A DNA stretch of 9,073 bases from Victivallales bacterium (GCA_900769285.1 CAAGGB010000311.1:1-9073), one strand, 5' to 3'; positions 1-6,413 are shown, counted from the first letter of the stretch. Numbers and translations: made by a program. Notes: generated by a model not told the origin, from the letters alone.

Positions 1-20
1 ACACGACGCTCTTCCGATCT
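1..20 (+). other. Illumina sequencing adapter remnant
   Basis: The first 20 bases are identical to the 3' end of the Illumina TruSeq universal adapter / Read 1 primer (ending GCTCTTCCGATCT). Biological sequence starts at about base 21. This is untrimmed library sequence at a contig end and should be masked. By chance it stays in frame with the gene that follows, so a gene caller could extend the protein into it. Confidence 0.97.
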
Positions 21-21
21 C

Positions 22-744
22 CATGCCATCGACCTCTACCGGCATCCTGTCACCACCCACTGGATGCTCAGCTACCACCGCATCGACCATCCAACAGCCT
101 CCGTCAAGGAGCTCGACTTCCTCTCCACCGACGCCTACTACCAGGGGGGCGGCACCCAGCAGATGCTCGCCCTCATCACCGGCGCGACCGACTTCGGCAA
201 GCGCTACGGCAAGCCACTCGTCATCACCGAATTCGGCGGCTCGTCCTACGGCGACAGCATCTGGAACCTCATGAACCAGGTGGAGGCAGGACTCTGGACC
301 GGCTACTTCCATGAGATGGGCATCCTGCCGATGTACTGGTGGTTCGCCCTCGTCGAGGACAAGCGCCTCCAGCCCGTCTACGCCGCGCTCCGGGCCTTCT
401 CACAGGGCGAGGACCGTCGCGGCATGGCCCCAGCCACCCGCAGCGCCTCCGCCGCCGGCGTCATCGCCAAGGAGCTGCGCGCCCCCGACCGGTTGCTGCT
501 CTGGGTCATGGATCAGACCTTCTTCTTCCATGCTCCCGAGAACGCCGTTCCGCTGCGCCGCGAGGGCCTGACCCTTACCGTGCCGCCGCCGGCGAAGCCA
601 GGCGACTACCGGCTCGAATTCTGGAACACCGCCTCCGGCGAGCGCACGGTCGGCCCGACCGTCAGGGCCGAGAAGGGCAAGCCGCTTGTCATCGCGCTGC
701 CGCCCTTCCGGCGCAGCCTCGCCGTGAAGCTGGTCGCGCCGTAG
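22..744 (+). CDS. Glycoside hydrolase, TIM-barrel clan A-like, 3' part only
   Basis: The visible 240 residues are the C-terminal half of a glycosidase whose 5' end is missing from the contig. The frame is open from the adapter junction, so the ATG at 64 is internal and not a start. Around visible residues 31-73 there is a barrel-strand pattern, ELDFLSTDAYYQGG, then KPLVITEFGG. The glutamate in ITEFGG (codon 229-231) is the likely catalytic nucleophile, as in GH5-type and related clan A enzymes. Next comes GLWTGYFHEMGILPMYWWFALVE, a late barrel strand with aromatic residues typical of the substrate cleft. From about residue 140 to the stop is a beta-rich domain containing YRLEFWNTASGE, of the sort that caps many PVC and Bacteroidota glycosidases. 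Substrate and exact GH family cannot be read from this fragment. It ends 21 bp from the stop of the convergent gene on the other strand. Confidence 0.8.
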   Translation, partial: HAIDLYRHPVTTHWMLSYHRIDHPTASVKELDFLSTDAYYQGGGTQQMLALITGATDFGKRYGKPLVITEFGGSSYGDSIWNLMNQVEAGLWTGYFHEMGILPMYWWFALVEDKRLQPVYAALRAFSQGEDRRGMAPATRSASAAGVIAKELRAPDRLLLWVMDQTFFFHAPENAVPLRREGLTLTVPPPAKPGDYRLEFWNTASGERTVGPTVRAEKGKPLVIALPPFRRSLAVKLVAP

Positions 745-765
745 GCCACGCGGTGGACGGGGCGC

Positions 766-1965
766 CTATGGCTGTGGGGTGGGCTGGCCCAGGTTGGGCG
801 TGAGAATGCCTGCGCCCTGACTGTCGCGCGCCCTGGCCTTCCAGTAGGCGGCCATGATGTGCGAATTGCGCACGGGACTGGTGGAGTTGGGGTTGGTGCG
901 CTCGATGGCGGCGATGAGGAAGGACTGCAGCTCGGACACGTCCGTGAGGGTTGGCGCGAGGAGTCGCGTGAGCGCGAGCTCGCCGTCCCAGCACATGCCG
1001 TAGGGGGGCTTCTTGAGGTTGGCGTTCTGGCCGCGGCGGCGGGCGATGTCGGCAAAGGCGTCCAGCGCCTGCCTGATGCGGGCCTCGCGCGGGGTGCCTT
1101 GTTCGAAAGCCAGGAGGAGCACCAGGGAGACGTTGGCCTGATAGAGGGAGTAGCAGGGCATCCTGGAGTTGATTTTGGCGCTGGGAAGCGTCAGGACCTC
1201 AAGGGTGCGGTCGAGAGCAGGGTCGATGTAGGTCTCGTAGAGGTCGCGCCAATGCGGGTCCTTGGTGGCCAGGAACGCGGCAGCGTAGATCATCGGGAGA
1301 CGGGCTGCCTCGTGAGGCCAGACGTCTGGGCCCCACATGGTGCAGATGCCGCGCGGGTCTGGCCGCGACTGGTCAGCCACCCCGAAATTCCAGTTGTTCT
1401 TCTCAGTGACGCGCCGCTCCATGAATTCGGCGACGGCGACGATGTTCTCGCGGTAGAGTTCGACCAGCCTGGGGTCGGCCATCCCGGAGGTGACGTAACG
1501 CCAGAGCCCGTGGACCCAGTGGGTGTACTGGTCACGGCTGGAGAGAGAGATGGTGGTCTTGCCGTCGTTGCAGAGCCCGCGGGCGACGAAGCCGCGGTAT
1601 CCGTGGAGGATGGCGAGGTTGAGCAGGCCGCGGGCGACCGATGCCGCCTCGGCTCTGACGGCCTCATCGCCCGTGACGCTCCACTTGTCGCAGAGGCCGG
1701 CCAGGGCGGTGCCGATGATGAGGGGCGCGTCGCCGACCCCCGGCGCTCCCCAGCCATTGACGTCCTCCTTGTGGTAGAGGTTGTTCCTGGCGCAGGCGGG
1801 GACGGTGGCGCGTTTGGGGTCGCAGCCGTAGATGACTCCCGTCGTGGGGCATTGGGTGGTCATGGACTTGGCCCAGGCGGCGTCGCAAAGATCCTGAAGT
1901 CGGTCGGCATGGGCGGAGACGCAAAGGACGGCAGTGCAGCTCATCAGCAAGGTCTTAATCTTCAT
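766..1965 (-). CDS. Secreted protein of unknown function, probable alpha/alpha-toroid (six-hairpin glycosidase-like)
   Basis: A complete protein of 399 residues. MKIKTLLMSCTAVLCVSAHA is a classic Sec signal peptide with a likely cut after residue 20 (AHA then D). The mature part is mostly helical, with aromatic-rich turns: NGWGAPGVGDAPLIIG (70-85), SSRDQYTHWVHGLWRY (142-157), EKNNWNFGVADQ (188-199), MWGPDVWPHEAARLPMIYAAAF (210-231) and PPYGMCWDGELALTRLL (320-336). Helical hairpins separated by acidic/aromatic loops are what one expects of alpha/alpha-toroid carbohydrate-active enzymes, but I cannot name a family or catalytic residues, so enzyme activity is inferred. About nine cysteines lie in the mature part, which fits disulfides outside the cytoplasm. 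The start is the ATG at 1963-1965. No clear Shine-Dalgarno precedes it, only a CCCCCAACGAAC leader. A terminator and its own candidate promoter separate it from the helicase upstream, so it is probably monocistronic. Confidence 0.8.
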   Translation of the reverse strand: MKIKTLLMSCTAVLCVSAHADRLQDLCDAAWAKSMTTQCPTTGVIYGCDPKRATVPACARNNLYHKEDVNGWGAPGVGDAPLIIGTALAGLCDKWSVTGDEAVRAEAASVARGLLNLAILHGYRGFVARGLCNDGKTTISLSSRDQYTHWVHGLWRYVTSGMADPRLVELYRENIVAVAEFMERRVTEKNNWNFGVADQSRPDPRGICTMWGPDVWPHEAARLPMIYAAAFLATKDPHWRDLYETYIDPALDRTLEVLTLPSAKINSRMPCYSLYQANVSLVLLLAFEQGTPREARIRQALDAFADIARRRGQNANLKKPPYGMCWDGELALTRLLAPTLTDVSELQSFLIAAIERTNPNSTSPVRNSHIMAAYWKARARDSQGAGILTPNLGQPTPQP

Positions 1966-2026
1966 GTTCGTTGGGGGCTAATCTGGGTTTATGCGGGGAA
2001 GGAACTGACGAAAAATCGCTATGCCA

Positions 2027-2054
2027 AATATAGGGCTAACAGACGTTTTTTCCA
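2027..2054 (-). promoter_or_regulatory. Candidate promoter for the secreted toroid-like gene
   Basis: On the minus strand TGGAAA (2054-2049) and TATATT (2032-2027) are 16 bp apart, in a local AT-rich patch between the helicase terminator and the gene start. The second box continues as TATATTTG, which also fits the Bacteroidota -7 consensus TAnnTTTG, although no TTTG is present at -33. Transcription would start about 55 nt before the ATG at 1965. The call rests on sequence match alone. Confidence 0.4.
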
Positions 2055-2084
2055 GTAACGTCACGGTCGTTGACAGACAGAGAA

Positions 2085-2127
2085 AAACCGGCCCCCGTCC
2101 GCGCAGTTGGCGGACAGGGGCCGGTTT
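2085..2127 (-). terminator. Rho-independent terminator of the DEAD-box helicase gene
   Basis: Two 18-bp arms (2085-2102 and 2110-2127) form a very GC-rich stem closed by AAACC/GGTTT, with a 7-nt loop. The single imperfect position is a C-A mismatch in plus-strand RNA but a G-U pair in minus-strand RNA. On the minus strand the stem runs into TTTTTCTCTGTCTG. Both points show that it works for minus-strand transcription. It lies 23 bp after the helicase stop codon. Confidence 0.9.
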
Positions 2128-2150
2128 CAGTCAGTCAATCCCTGAAGGCG

Positions 2151-4463
2151 TCAGTTGAAGTACCAGTTGGTGGACGCATCGTCGTGGCGCTTCTTGCCGG
2201 CCTTCTTGTCGAAGGGCTTGCGGTCGCCGCCATCGTAGGGCTTCTTCTTGTCGAAGGCGGGACGGTCGCCATCGCGGTCAAACGACTTCTTGAAGGGCCT
2301 GTCGCCGTCGCGGTCAAAGGGCTTCTTGAAGGGCCTGTCGCCGTCGCGGTCGAACGACTTCTTGAAGGGCCTGTCTCCGTCGCGGTCAAACGACTTCTTG
2401 AAGGGCCTGTCTCCGTCGCGGTCAAACGACTTCTTGAAGGGCCTGTCGCCATCGCGGTCAAACGACTTCTTGAAGGGCCTGTCTCCGTCGCGGTCGAAGG
2501 CTGGGCGGTCCTCGCGGTCGAAGTGCTTCTTGAAGGGCCTGTCGCCGTCACGGTCGAAGGGCTTCTTGAAGGGTCTGTCGCCGTCGCGGTCGAAGGCGGG
2601 GCGGTCCTCGCGGTCGAAGCGCTTCTTGAAGGGACGCTCGCCGCCGTCGCGGTCGTCACGGCGGAAGTCACGGGGCTGCTCCTCGTCGCTGCGCCGGGGC
2701 TTGGCGGGCTCCTCGTCGTCGTAGTGCTTCCAGGTGGGGGCGTTCTCCTCATAGGGTGGACGCTCGTAGTCGTCGTCGCGGCGACGGCGGTCCTCGCGGT
2801 CGAAGCGCTTTCTGAAGGGTCTGTCGTCGTCGCGGTCCTCGCGGCCGAAGCGGTCTCCGCGGCGTCCGAACTTGTCGCCCTTGCGGTTTCCGCGTTCGCG
2901 CGGCTTGGGCGAGAGGAGTCGCTCGAGCCGCTGTCCGGCGATGCCGATGTGCTCGGGGCCGGTGTCGCCGCCGCTGGCGAGCTGGTGGGCGACGAGCTTG
3001 GCTATGAGGACGGGGAGGTCGTGGTTGACGATGAGCGTCTGGACCTGGTTGAGCATATCGACGTCGAGCTCGACCTCGTTGAGCTCGCGGAAGATTTTCT
3101 TGAGCCGCATCTCGGTGACCTCGGTGCGGGTGGGGACGAGGCGGTTCTCGATCTGTGCCCCGACGTTCTTGCGGATCATGTCGAGGGCGCGCAGCTCGCG
3201 CGGGGTGACGAGGGTGATGGCGGTGCCGGTCTTGCCGGCGCGGCCGGTGCGGCCGATGCGGTGGACATAGCCACGCGAGTCGAAGGGCAGGTGGTAGTTG
3301 AAGACGTGGGTGATGTCATCGACGTCCAGGCCGCGGGCGGCGACGTCGGTGGCGACGAGGATGTCAATCTCTCCCCGGCGGAACGCATTCATGACGCGCG
3401 AGCGGGCGGCCTGCTCCATGTCGCCATGGAGGCAGTTGACGTTGTAGCCGCGTCCGGACAGGAGGATGTTGAGCGAGTCGGTCTCCTCCTTGGTGCGGCA
3501 GAAGATGATGGCCTTCTGGACATCCTCGGCGTCGATGAGGCGGATGACGGCGTTGGCGCGCTCCGGCTCCTCGATGACGAAGAAGAGCTGGCTGACGCAC
3601 TCGTTGTTGGCAATCTCGTTGGTGGAGGTGGTGATGTTGACCGGGTCGTTCAGAATCTCCTCGGCGAGCTGGACGACGGGGCGCGGCATGGTGGCCGAGA
3701 ACAGCAGCGTCTGGCGCGGACCGGGGAACGTCTGGAAGATGCGGCGGACATCCTCGATGAAGCCCATGTCCAGCATCTCGTCCGCCTCGTCCACGACGAT
3801 GTGGGCGGGGTTGATGTCCTCGAAGTGGCCGGACTCGATGAGGTCGATGAGGCGTCCGGGGGTGGCGACTAGGGCGTTGATGCCCTGGCGCAGGAGCTGC
3901 TCCTGGCGGGAGTAGGACTGTCCGCCGGTGAAGGCTGCGGTGCGGAGGCCCGTGTAGCGCCCCAGGCGGAACAGCTCGCCGGAGACCTGCGTCGCCAGCT
4001 CGCGGGTGGGCACCAGCACCAGGAAGTTCAGACCCTCCTGGTGGGCGATCTTGTCGATGATGGGCAGGCCGAACGCCGCCGTCTTGCCTGAGCCGGTCAG
4101 CGCCTGTCCGATGAGGTCGACGCCCTTCATCACGAGCGGCATCGCCTTCGCCTGAATCGGCGTCGGCTCAATGAAGCCCGCCTCCGTGATGCCCTGCATC
4201 AGCTCGGCGCTGAAGCCAAAGTCGGCAAACGTGCGCGGCTGGCCGTCGACAGCCTCCTCGGACGCCTCGGTGCCCTCGGCCTCCGGCTGCTCCTCAGCCT
4301 CGGCGGTCTGCTCCGGCTCCTTCTCGGCGGCCTGCTCCGGCTCCTTCTCGGCGGCCTGCTCCGGCTCCTTCTCGGCGGCCTCGGCGGCCGGCTGTGCGGT
4401 GGCGAAGTCATCCTCGGGGAAGACGATCTCCTCCTGGATATCGTTCTGGTTCTCTTCCTGCAT
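2151..4463 (-). CDS. DEAD-box ATP-dependent RNA helicase with acidic N-terminal and repeat-rich charged C-terminal extensions
   Basis: This 770-residue protein unwinds or remodels RNA using ATP in the cytoplasm (CsdA/RhlE/DeaD-type superfamily 2 helicase). Every core motif is present: Q motif around FADFGF...PTPIQ (79-104), motif I ALTGSGKT (121-128), Ia VPTRELAT (151-158), Ib TPGR (201-204), II DEAD (225-228), III SAT (256-258), IV IIFCRTKEE, V ATDVAARGLD (371-380) and VI HRIGRTGRAG (401-410). Residues 1-78 are an acidic extension with three AAEKEPEQ repeats. Residues 525-770 are a disordered tail rich in R, D, K and F, containing the 12-residue repeat RDGDRPFKKSFD. Typical relatives have 400-600 residues, so the tail is long. 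The ATG at 4463 is chosen because AGGA lies 6 nt upstream; the frame stays open to a GTG at 4523, which has no such site. A terminator follows, and a promoter about 260 nt upstream suggests a single-gene unit with a long leader. The exact subfamily is unsure, so no symbol is given. Confidence 0.97.
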   Translation of the reverse strand: MQEENQNDIQEEIVFPEDDFATAQPAAEAAEKEPEQAAEKEPEQAAEKEPEQTAEAEEQPEAEGTEASEEAVDGQPRTFADFGFSAELMQGITEAGFIEPTPIQAKAMPLVMKGVDLIGQALTGSGKTAAFGLPIIDKIAHQEGLNFLVLVPTRELATQVSGELFRLGRYTGLRTAAFTGGQSYSRQEQLLRQGINALVATPGRLIDLIESGHFEDINPAHIVVDEADEMLDMGFIEDVRRIFQTFPGPRQTLLFSATMPRPVVQLAEEILNDPVNITTSTNEIANNECVSQLFFVIEEPERANAVIRLIDAEDVQKAIIFCRTKEETDSLNILLSGRGYNVNCLHGDMEQAARSRVMNAFRRGEIDILVATDVAARGLDVDDITHVFNYHLPFDSRGYVHRIGRTGRAGKTGTAITLVTPRELRALDMIRKNVGAQIENRLVPTRTEVTEMRLKKIFRELNEVELDVDMLNQVQTLIVNHDLPVLIAKLVAHQLASGGDTGPEHIGIAGQRLERLLSPKPRERGNRKGDKFGRRGDRFGREDRDDDRPFRKRFDREDRRRRDDDYERPPYEENAPTWKHYDDEEPAKPRRSDEEQPRDFRRDDRDGGERPFKKRFDREDRPAFDRDGDRPFKKPFDRDGDRPFKKHFDREDRPAFDRDGDRPFKKSFDRDGDRPFKKSFDRDGDRPFKKSFDRDGDRPFKKSFDRDGDRPFKKPFDRDGDRPFKKSFDRDGDRPAFDKKKPYDGGDRKPFDKKAGKKRHDDASTNWYFN
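2277..2588 (-). repeat. 36-bp tandem repeat encoding RDGDRPFKK[S/P/H]FD in the helicase tail
   Basis: There are eight full 36-bp units. Read in protein order the variable residue is P, H, (8-residue REDRPAFD insert), S, S, S, S, P, S. A degenerate copy (GGERPFKKRFD) precedes the array at 2589-2645 and a partial one (RDGDRPAFD) follows it. Units are nearly identical at the DNA level, differing mostly at wobble bases, which points to recent slippage or unequal recombination. Each unit carries four basic and three acidic residues plus two phenylalanines. The array also creates long repetitive open frames on the opposite strand that are not genes. Confidence 0.95.
4308..4379 (-). repeat. 24-bp perfect tandem repeat, three units, encoding AAEKEPEQ
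   Basis: Units at 4308-4331, 4332-4355 and 4356-4379 are identical. They lie in frame in the acidic N-terminal extension of the helicase and add net negative charge (three Glu, one Lys per unit). Perfect identity suggests recent expansion. Copy number may vary between strains or be collapsed in assembly. Confidence 0.95.
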
Positions 4464-4728
4464 GATGTGTCCTGTGGTTCTTTGAGTGGATTCGTTGGTT
4501 GCTTGGGGAAGCGGGACAGGCACGCATCAGCACGGAAGGTGTTCGGTGGATTCCGAAGTGACGCAAGTTGCCCGGATCAGTCGTCCATGGGCCTGGAGGC
4601 GCCGGTCCGGCACGGATGATGGCATATGCCGGCCGTCAGTCATGGGATTCCGCCGCCACTGGGCGGAAATCGTCCTGGATGCCTCCTGTTTGCACCAGGT
4701 GTCTGTCAGGTGCCATGGAGCGACGCTC
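4464..4728 (-). promoter_or_regulatory. Long 5' leader of the helicase mRNA
   Basis: From the candidate promoter to the ATG is a leader of about 260 nt that contains no recognisable gene. It includes a 7-bp stem TTCCGCC/GGCGGAA (4648-4654 with 4662-4668), the perfect 10-bp palindrome GGCATATGCC (4621-4630), and a GCACC/GGTGC pair around 4692-4714. E. coli csdA and cold-shock mRNAs also have long structured leaders, so temperature- or self-regulation is a reasonable inference. No named riboswitch was recognised. A short open frame (71 codons, 4527-4742) overlaps the leader and the promoter and has no ribosome binding site, so it is not called. Confidence 0.4.
4470..4473 (-). promoter_or_regulatory. 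Ribosome binding site that fixes the helicase start
   Basis: Minus-strand AGGA lies 6 nt before the ATG at 4463. The GTG at 4523, which would add 20 residues, has no comparable site. This favours the shorter protein. Confidence 0.6.
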
Positions 4729-4756
4729 ACTATATTCCTCAAACCGGAAAAATCAA
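4729..4756 (-). promoter_or_regulatory. Candidate sigma-70-type promoter for the helicase
   Basis: On the minus strand TTGATT (4756-4751) and TATAGT (4734-4729) are separated by 16 bp, in an AT-rich pocket within an otherwise GC-rich region. Four of six bases match TTGACA and five of six match TATAAT. Transcription would start near 4722. It is the best promoter match in the window. Confidence 0.55.
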
Positions 4757-4806
4757 GTCATGACAGGGAAAGAACATGACAGAAACGAACAATTCGGACA
4801 CAAGAC

Positions 4807-4836
4807 GTCCCGCGCCCTGTGAAAAGGACGCGGGAC
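4807..4836 (-). terminator. Possible terminator hairpin after the metallophosphoesterase gene
   Basis: GTCCCGCG (4807-4814) pairs with CGCGGGAC (4829-4836), and CC/GG extends the stem across a one-base bulge. It lies 21 bp beyond the stop codon of the phosphoesterase, placed like the strong terminator of the helicase gene. The minus strand continues GTCTTGTG, which is a poor T-tract, so termination may be weak or need Rho. Confidence 0.45.
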
Positions 4837-4857
4837 TCGGGGCAGGAGAGTGGCTCG

Positions 4858-6270
4858 TCAGCGGTAGTTGGCGGGCTGGCGCTTGACGTCGAGGGTGTCG
4901 TTGTTGTGGTCGACGCAGGTGCCGTCGGGCAGGACGTCGAAGGCGTCGATGGGCGAGCCGTCGCGCTTCTTCGCGACGATGCTGAGCTGCTCGGCGGTGA
5001 CGGACACGTTCACGAGGCAGTTGTTGATGTCATGGTCGCCGCTGCCTCTGGGGCCGTCGGCGGTGAGGACGGTGAAGTCGTAGTCGCGTCCGCTGTCGAC
5101 CTTGTAGCCGCGGTAGGGGTAGCGGTAGATGCGCTGCTCGTCTCCCGGGATGGTTCTGGCGTAGACGTGCGTGTGGCCGGCGAGCCAGAGGTGGATGCGG
5201 TTCTGGGGCTTGTCCTTGGTGAAGAGGTCGCCGCAGACGGTGTTGAGCGACTGGCGCATGTAGCCTCCGCCGTGGGAGTAGATGGCGCTATGGCAGACGA
5301 TGATGCGGTACTTGGCGTCGCGGAACGCCTGGGAGCCGACGACCGTCTTGAGCCATTCGTGCTGCTCACGCATGAAGGCGGCGTCATCGACGTTGTTGCC
5401 GGTGTAGTGCGCGGTGAGGGCCTTGGCGGGCTTGTCCTCGCCGGAGTCGAGGACGATGAAGAGGACGCTGCCGCAGGTGAAGGAGTAGTAGCTGGAGCCG
5501 GTGCGCGGCGCGGGGAAGAAGTCGGTCCAGCGCGCGGTGTCCTTGCCGCGCCACTCGTGGTTGCCGCGGGCGAGATAGGTGGGCCGTGAGAGGCCGCCAA
5601 GCCGTGCCAGCGGGTCGAGGACGGTGCCGAGCATGTCGCCCTCCATGCTCCTGAGCTCGTTGTTGGCGTCGCCGACGATGAGGAGGAAGCGCGACTGGTC
5701 GAGCCCGCAGTTCCGCTGGTAGTCCTGGAGGAAGCCGGCCTTCTCGGCGGCGCCGAACTGGAGGTCGGAGGTGACCGAGAAGGTGAAGGGCGCCTCGTGG
5801 TCGGGATAGGTGCGGAAGGTGAAGCCGGGCTGCTCGACGAGCGTCACCTGCGGTGTGGTCGGCTGTCCCTTGAAGTTGCCGTCATGGTAGATTTTGCCCA
5901 TGGCGTGGGCGATGACCAGACGGTACTCGTAGTCGGTGTCGGGCTGAAGCCCCGTGATGCGGATGGGATGCTGCGGCCGCGACCTGTCGAGCTGTCCCGC
6001 GCTCTGATGCCAGACACGACGCCATTCCTGTGTACCCTTGACGCGGACATCCACGCCGCCGCCGTGACCGGGAGGCGTCGTGTAGCCGATGGTGATGGCG
6101 GTCGGCTCGGCGTGCGTCAGCCAGGGGCCGTGCGTCACCATCGGCTGCTCCTTGGGCTGCTGGGATGACGGCTGGGATGCCGCGGGACCGGCGACGGGCG
6201 CCTGCTGCGAAAGGACGGACACACCCGACAGGACCACGCCTGCCAGGACGGCGACTGCTAGCTTCTTCAT
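4858..6270 (-). CDS. Secreted calcineurin-like metallophosphoesterase (purple acid phosphatase-like)
   Basis: A 470-residue exported protein predicted to hydrolyse phosphoesters with a two-metal centre. It starts with a Sec signal peptide, MKKLAVAVLAGVVLSGVSVLSQQAP, then a low-complexity PAASQPSSQQPKEQP linker. Residues about 45-155 form a fibronectin III-like domain (GPWLTHAEPTAITIGYTT, ITGLQPDTDYEYRL), as in the N-terminus of purple acid phosphatases. The catalytic domain has the motif series SDLQFG (168-173, D169), GDANNE (200-205, D201), GNHEW (236-240), CHSAIYSHGG (H327) and GHTHVYAR (365-372). The first block lacks the His of the usual D-x-H, having D-x-Q. The ATG at 6270 is chosen because it opens the signal peptide and AAGAGG lies 8 nt upstream; the frame remains open to 6405, but that region looks non-coding. 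Its 5' end faces the sialidase-like gene. Substrate is unknown; phosphate release from organic phosphate is the simplest guess. Confidence 0.9.
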   Translation of the reverse strand: MKKLAVAVLAGVVLSGVSVLSQQAPVAGPAASQPSSQQPKEQPMVTHGPWLTHAEPTAITIGYTTPPGHGGGVDVRVKGTQEWRRVWHQSAGQLDRSRPQHPIRITGLQPDTDYEYRLVIAHAMGKIYHDGNFKGQPTTPQVTLVEQPGFTFRTYPDHEAPFTFSVTSDLQFGAAEKAGFLQDYQRNCGLDQSRFLLIVGDANNELRSMEGDMLGTVLDPLARLGGLSRPTYLARGNHEWRGKDTARWTDFFPAPRTGSSYYSFTCGSVLFIVLDSGEDKPAKALTAHYTGNNVDDAAFMREQHEWLKTVVGSQAFRDAKYRIIVCHSAIYSHGGGYMRQSLNTVCGDLFTKDKPQNRIHLWLAGHTHVYARTIPGDEQRIYRYPYRGYKVDSGRDYDFTVLTADGPRGSGDHDINNCLVNVSVTAEQLSIVAKKRDGSPIDAFDVLPDGTCVDHNNDTLDVKRQPANYR

Positions 6271-6278
6271 GGCTCGAA

Positions 6279-6284
6279 CCTCTT
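6279..6284 (-). promoter_or_regulatory. Ribosome binding site of the metallophosphoesterase
   Basis: Minus-strand AAGAGG sits 8 nt before the ATG at 6270. It supports the start that begins with the signal peptide over the longer open frame. Confidence 0.6.
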
Positions 6285-6299
6285 GAATTGGGTGCATGC

Positions 6300-6318
6300 G
6301 CCTCGCCCCGCGCGAGGC
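6300..6318 (-). other. Hairpin in the 5' leader of the metallophosphoesterase
   Basis: GCCTCG and CGAGGC form a 6-bp GC stem with a 7-nt loop, between the candidate promoter and the ribosome binding site. It would lie at the very 5' end of the mRNA and could stabilise it. A role is not established. Confidence 0.35.
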
Positions 6319-6327
6319 CCTCCACAT

Positions 6328-6356
6328 ACTGTAATCCCACCCCCACACGCCGTAAA
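6328..6356 (-). promoter_or_regulatory. Weak candidate promoter for the metallophosphoesterase
   Basis: On the minus strand TTTACG (6356-6351) and TACAGT (6333-6328) are 17 bp apart; each matches four of six consensus bases. The start would fall near 6321, about 50 nt before the ATG. Confidence 0.35.
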
Positions 6357-6362
6357 TCGCGG

Positions 6363-6384
6363 ACGGCGAAAAAAATTTCGCCGT
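6363..6384. promoter_or_regulatory. Perfect inverted repeat ACGGCGAAA-AAAA-TTTCGCCGT in the divergent intergenic region
   Basis: Two 9-bp arms flank four A residues. The site lies just upstream of the candidate promoter of the metallophosphoesterase and between two divergent genes, where a dimeric regulator commonly binds. It could instead form an RNA hairpin, but no gene ends here, so an operator is more likely than a terminator. The protein that would bind is unknown. Confidence 0.4.
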
Positions 6385-6394
6385 GTCGGCGGAA

Positions 6395-6413
6395 TTCCCG
6401 TGCAATCCGGGAA
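6395..6413. promoter_or_regulatory. Inverted repeat TTCCCG-N7-CGGGAA upstream of the sialidase-like gene
   Basis: Two perfect 6-bp arms flank TGCAATC. The repeat is 75 bp before the sialidase-like ATG and 9 bp before a TATCTT element (6422-6427) that could be a -10 box. No good -35 box is visible at the right distance, which is often true of regulated promoters. An operator role is inferred from position and symmetry only. Confidence 0.35.

Noticed and set aside
64..744. ATG at 64 as the start of the glycosidase
   Set aside because: The frame is open upstream to the adapter junction with protein-like sequence (HAIDLYRHPVTTHW), there is no ribosome binding site, and a barrel needs far more N-terminal sequence.
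859..2058. 399-codon open frame on the plus strand opposite the secreted toroid-like gene
   Set aside because: Composition is Gly/Val/Glu/Asp-rich with no domain. The minus strand has a signal peptide, conserved-looking blocks and a promoter. It arises from high GC at wobble positions.
2247..2645. Regular DNA repeats resembling a CRISPR array
   Set aside because: The 36-bp units abut directly without unique spacers, are in frame within the helicase and encode a clear peptide repeat.
2070..3872. 600-codon open frame on the plus strand opposite the helicase
   Set aside because: It is a mirror of the GC-rich, repeat-bearing helicase gene: low-complexity Val/Ala/Leu/Glu runs, same repeat period, no ribosome binding site, and all conserved helicase motifs are on the other strand.
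4527..4742. 71-codon open frame in the helicase leader as an upstream regulatory peptide
   Set aside because: It would begin at or before the inferred transcription start and has no ribosome binding site; its composition shows nothing conserved-looking.
4819..5589. 256-codon plus-strand open frame opposite the metallophosphoesterase
   Set aside because: It is antisense to the catalytic motifs GNHE and GHTH, is Val/Gly/Asp low-complexity, and shows no start signal.
6271..6405. N-terminal extension of the metallophosphoesterase to 6405
   Set aside because: It would place 45 residues before a standard signal peptide and would cover the candidate promoter, hairpin and ribosome binding site.
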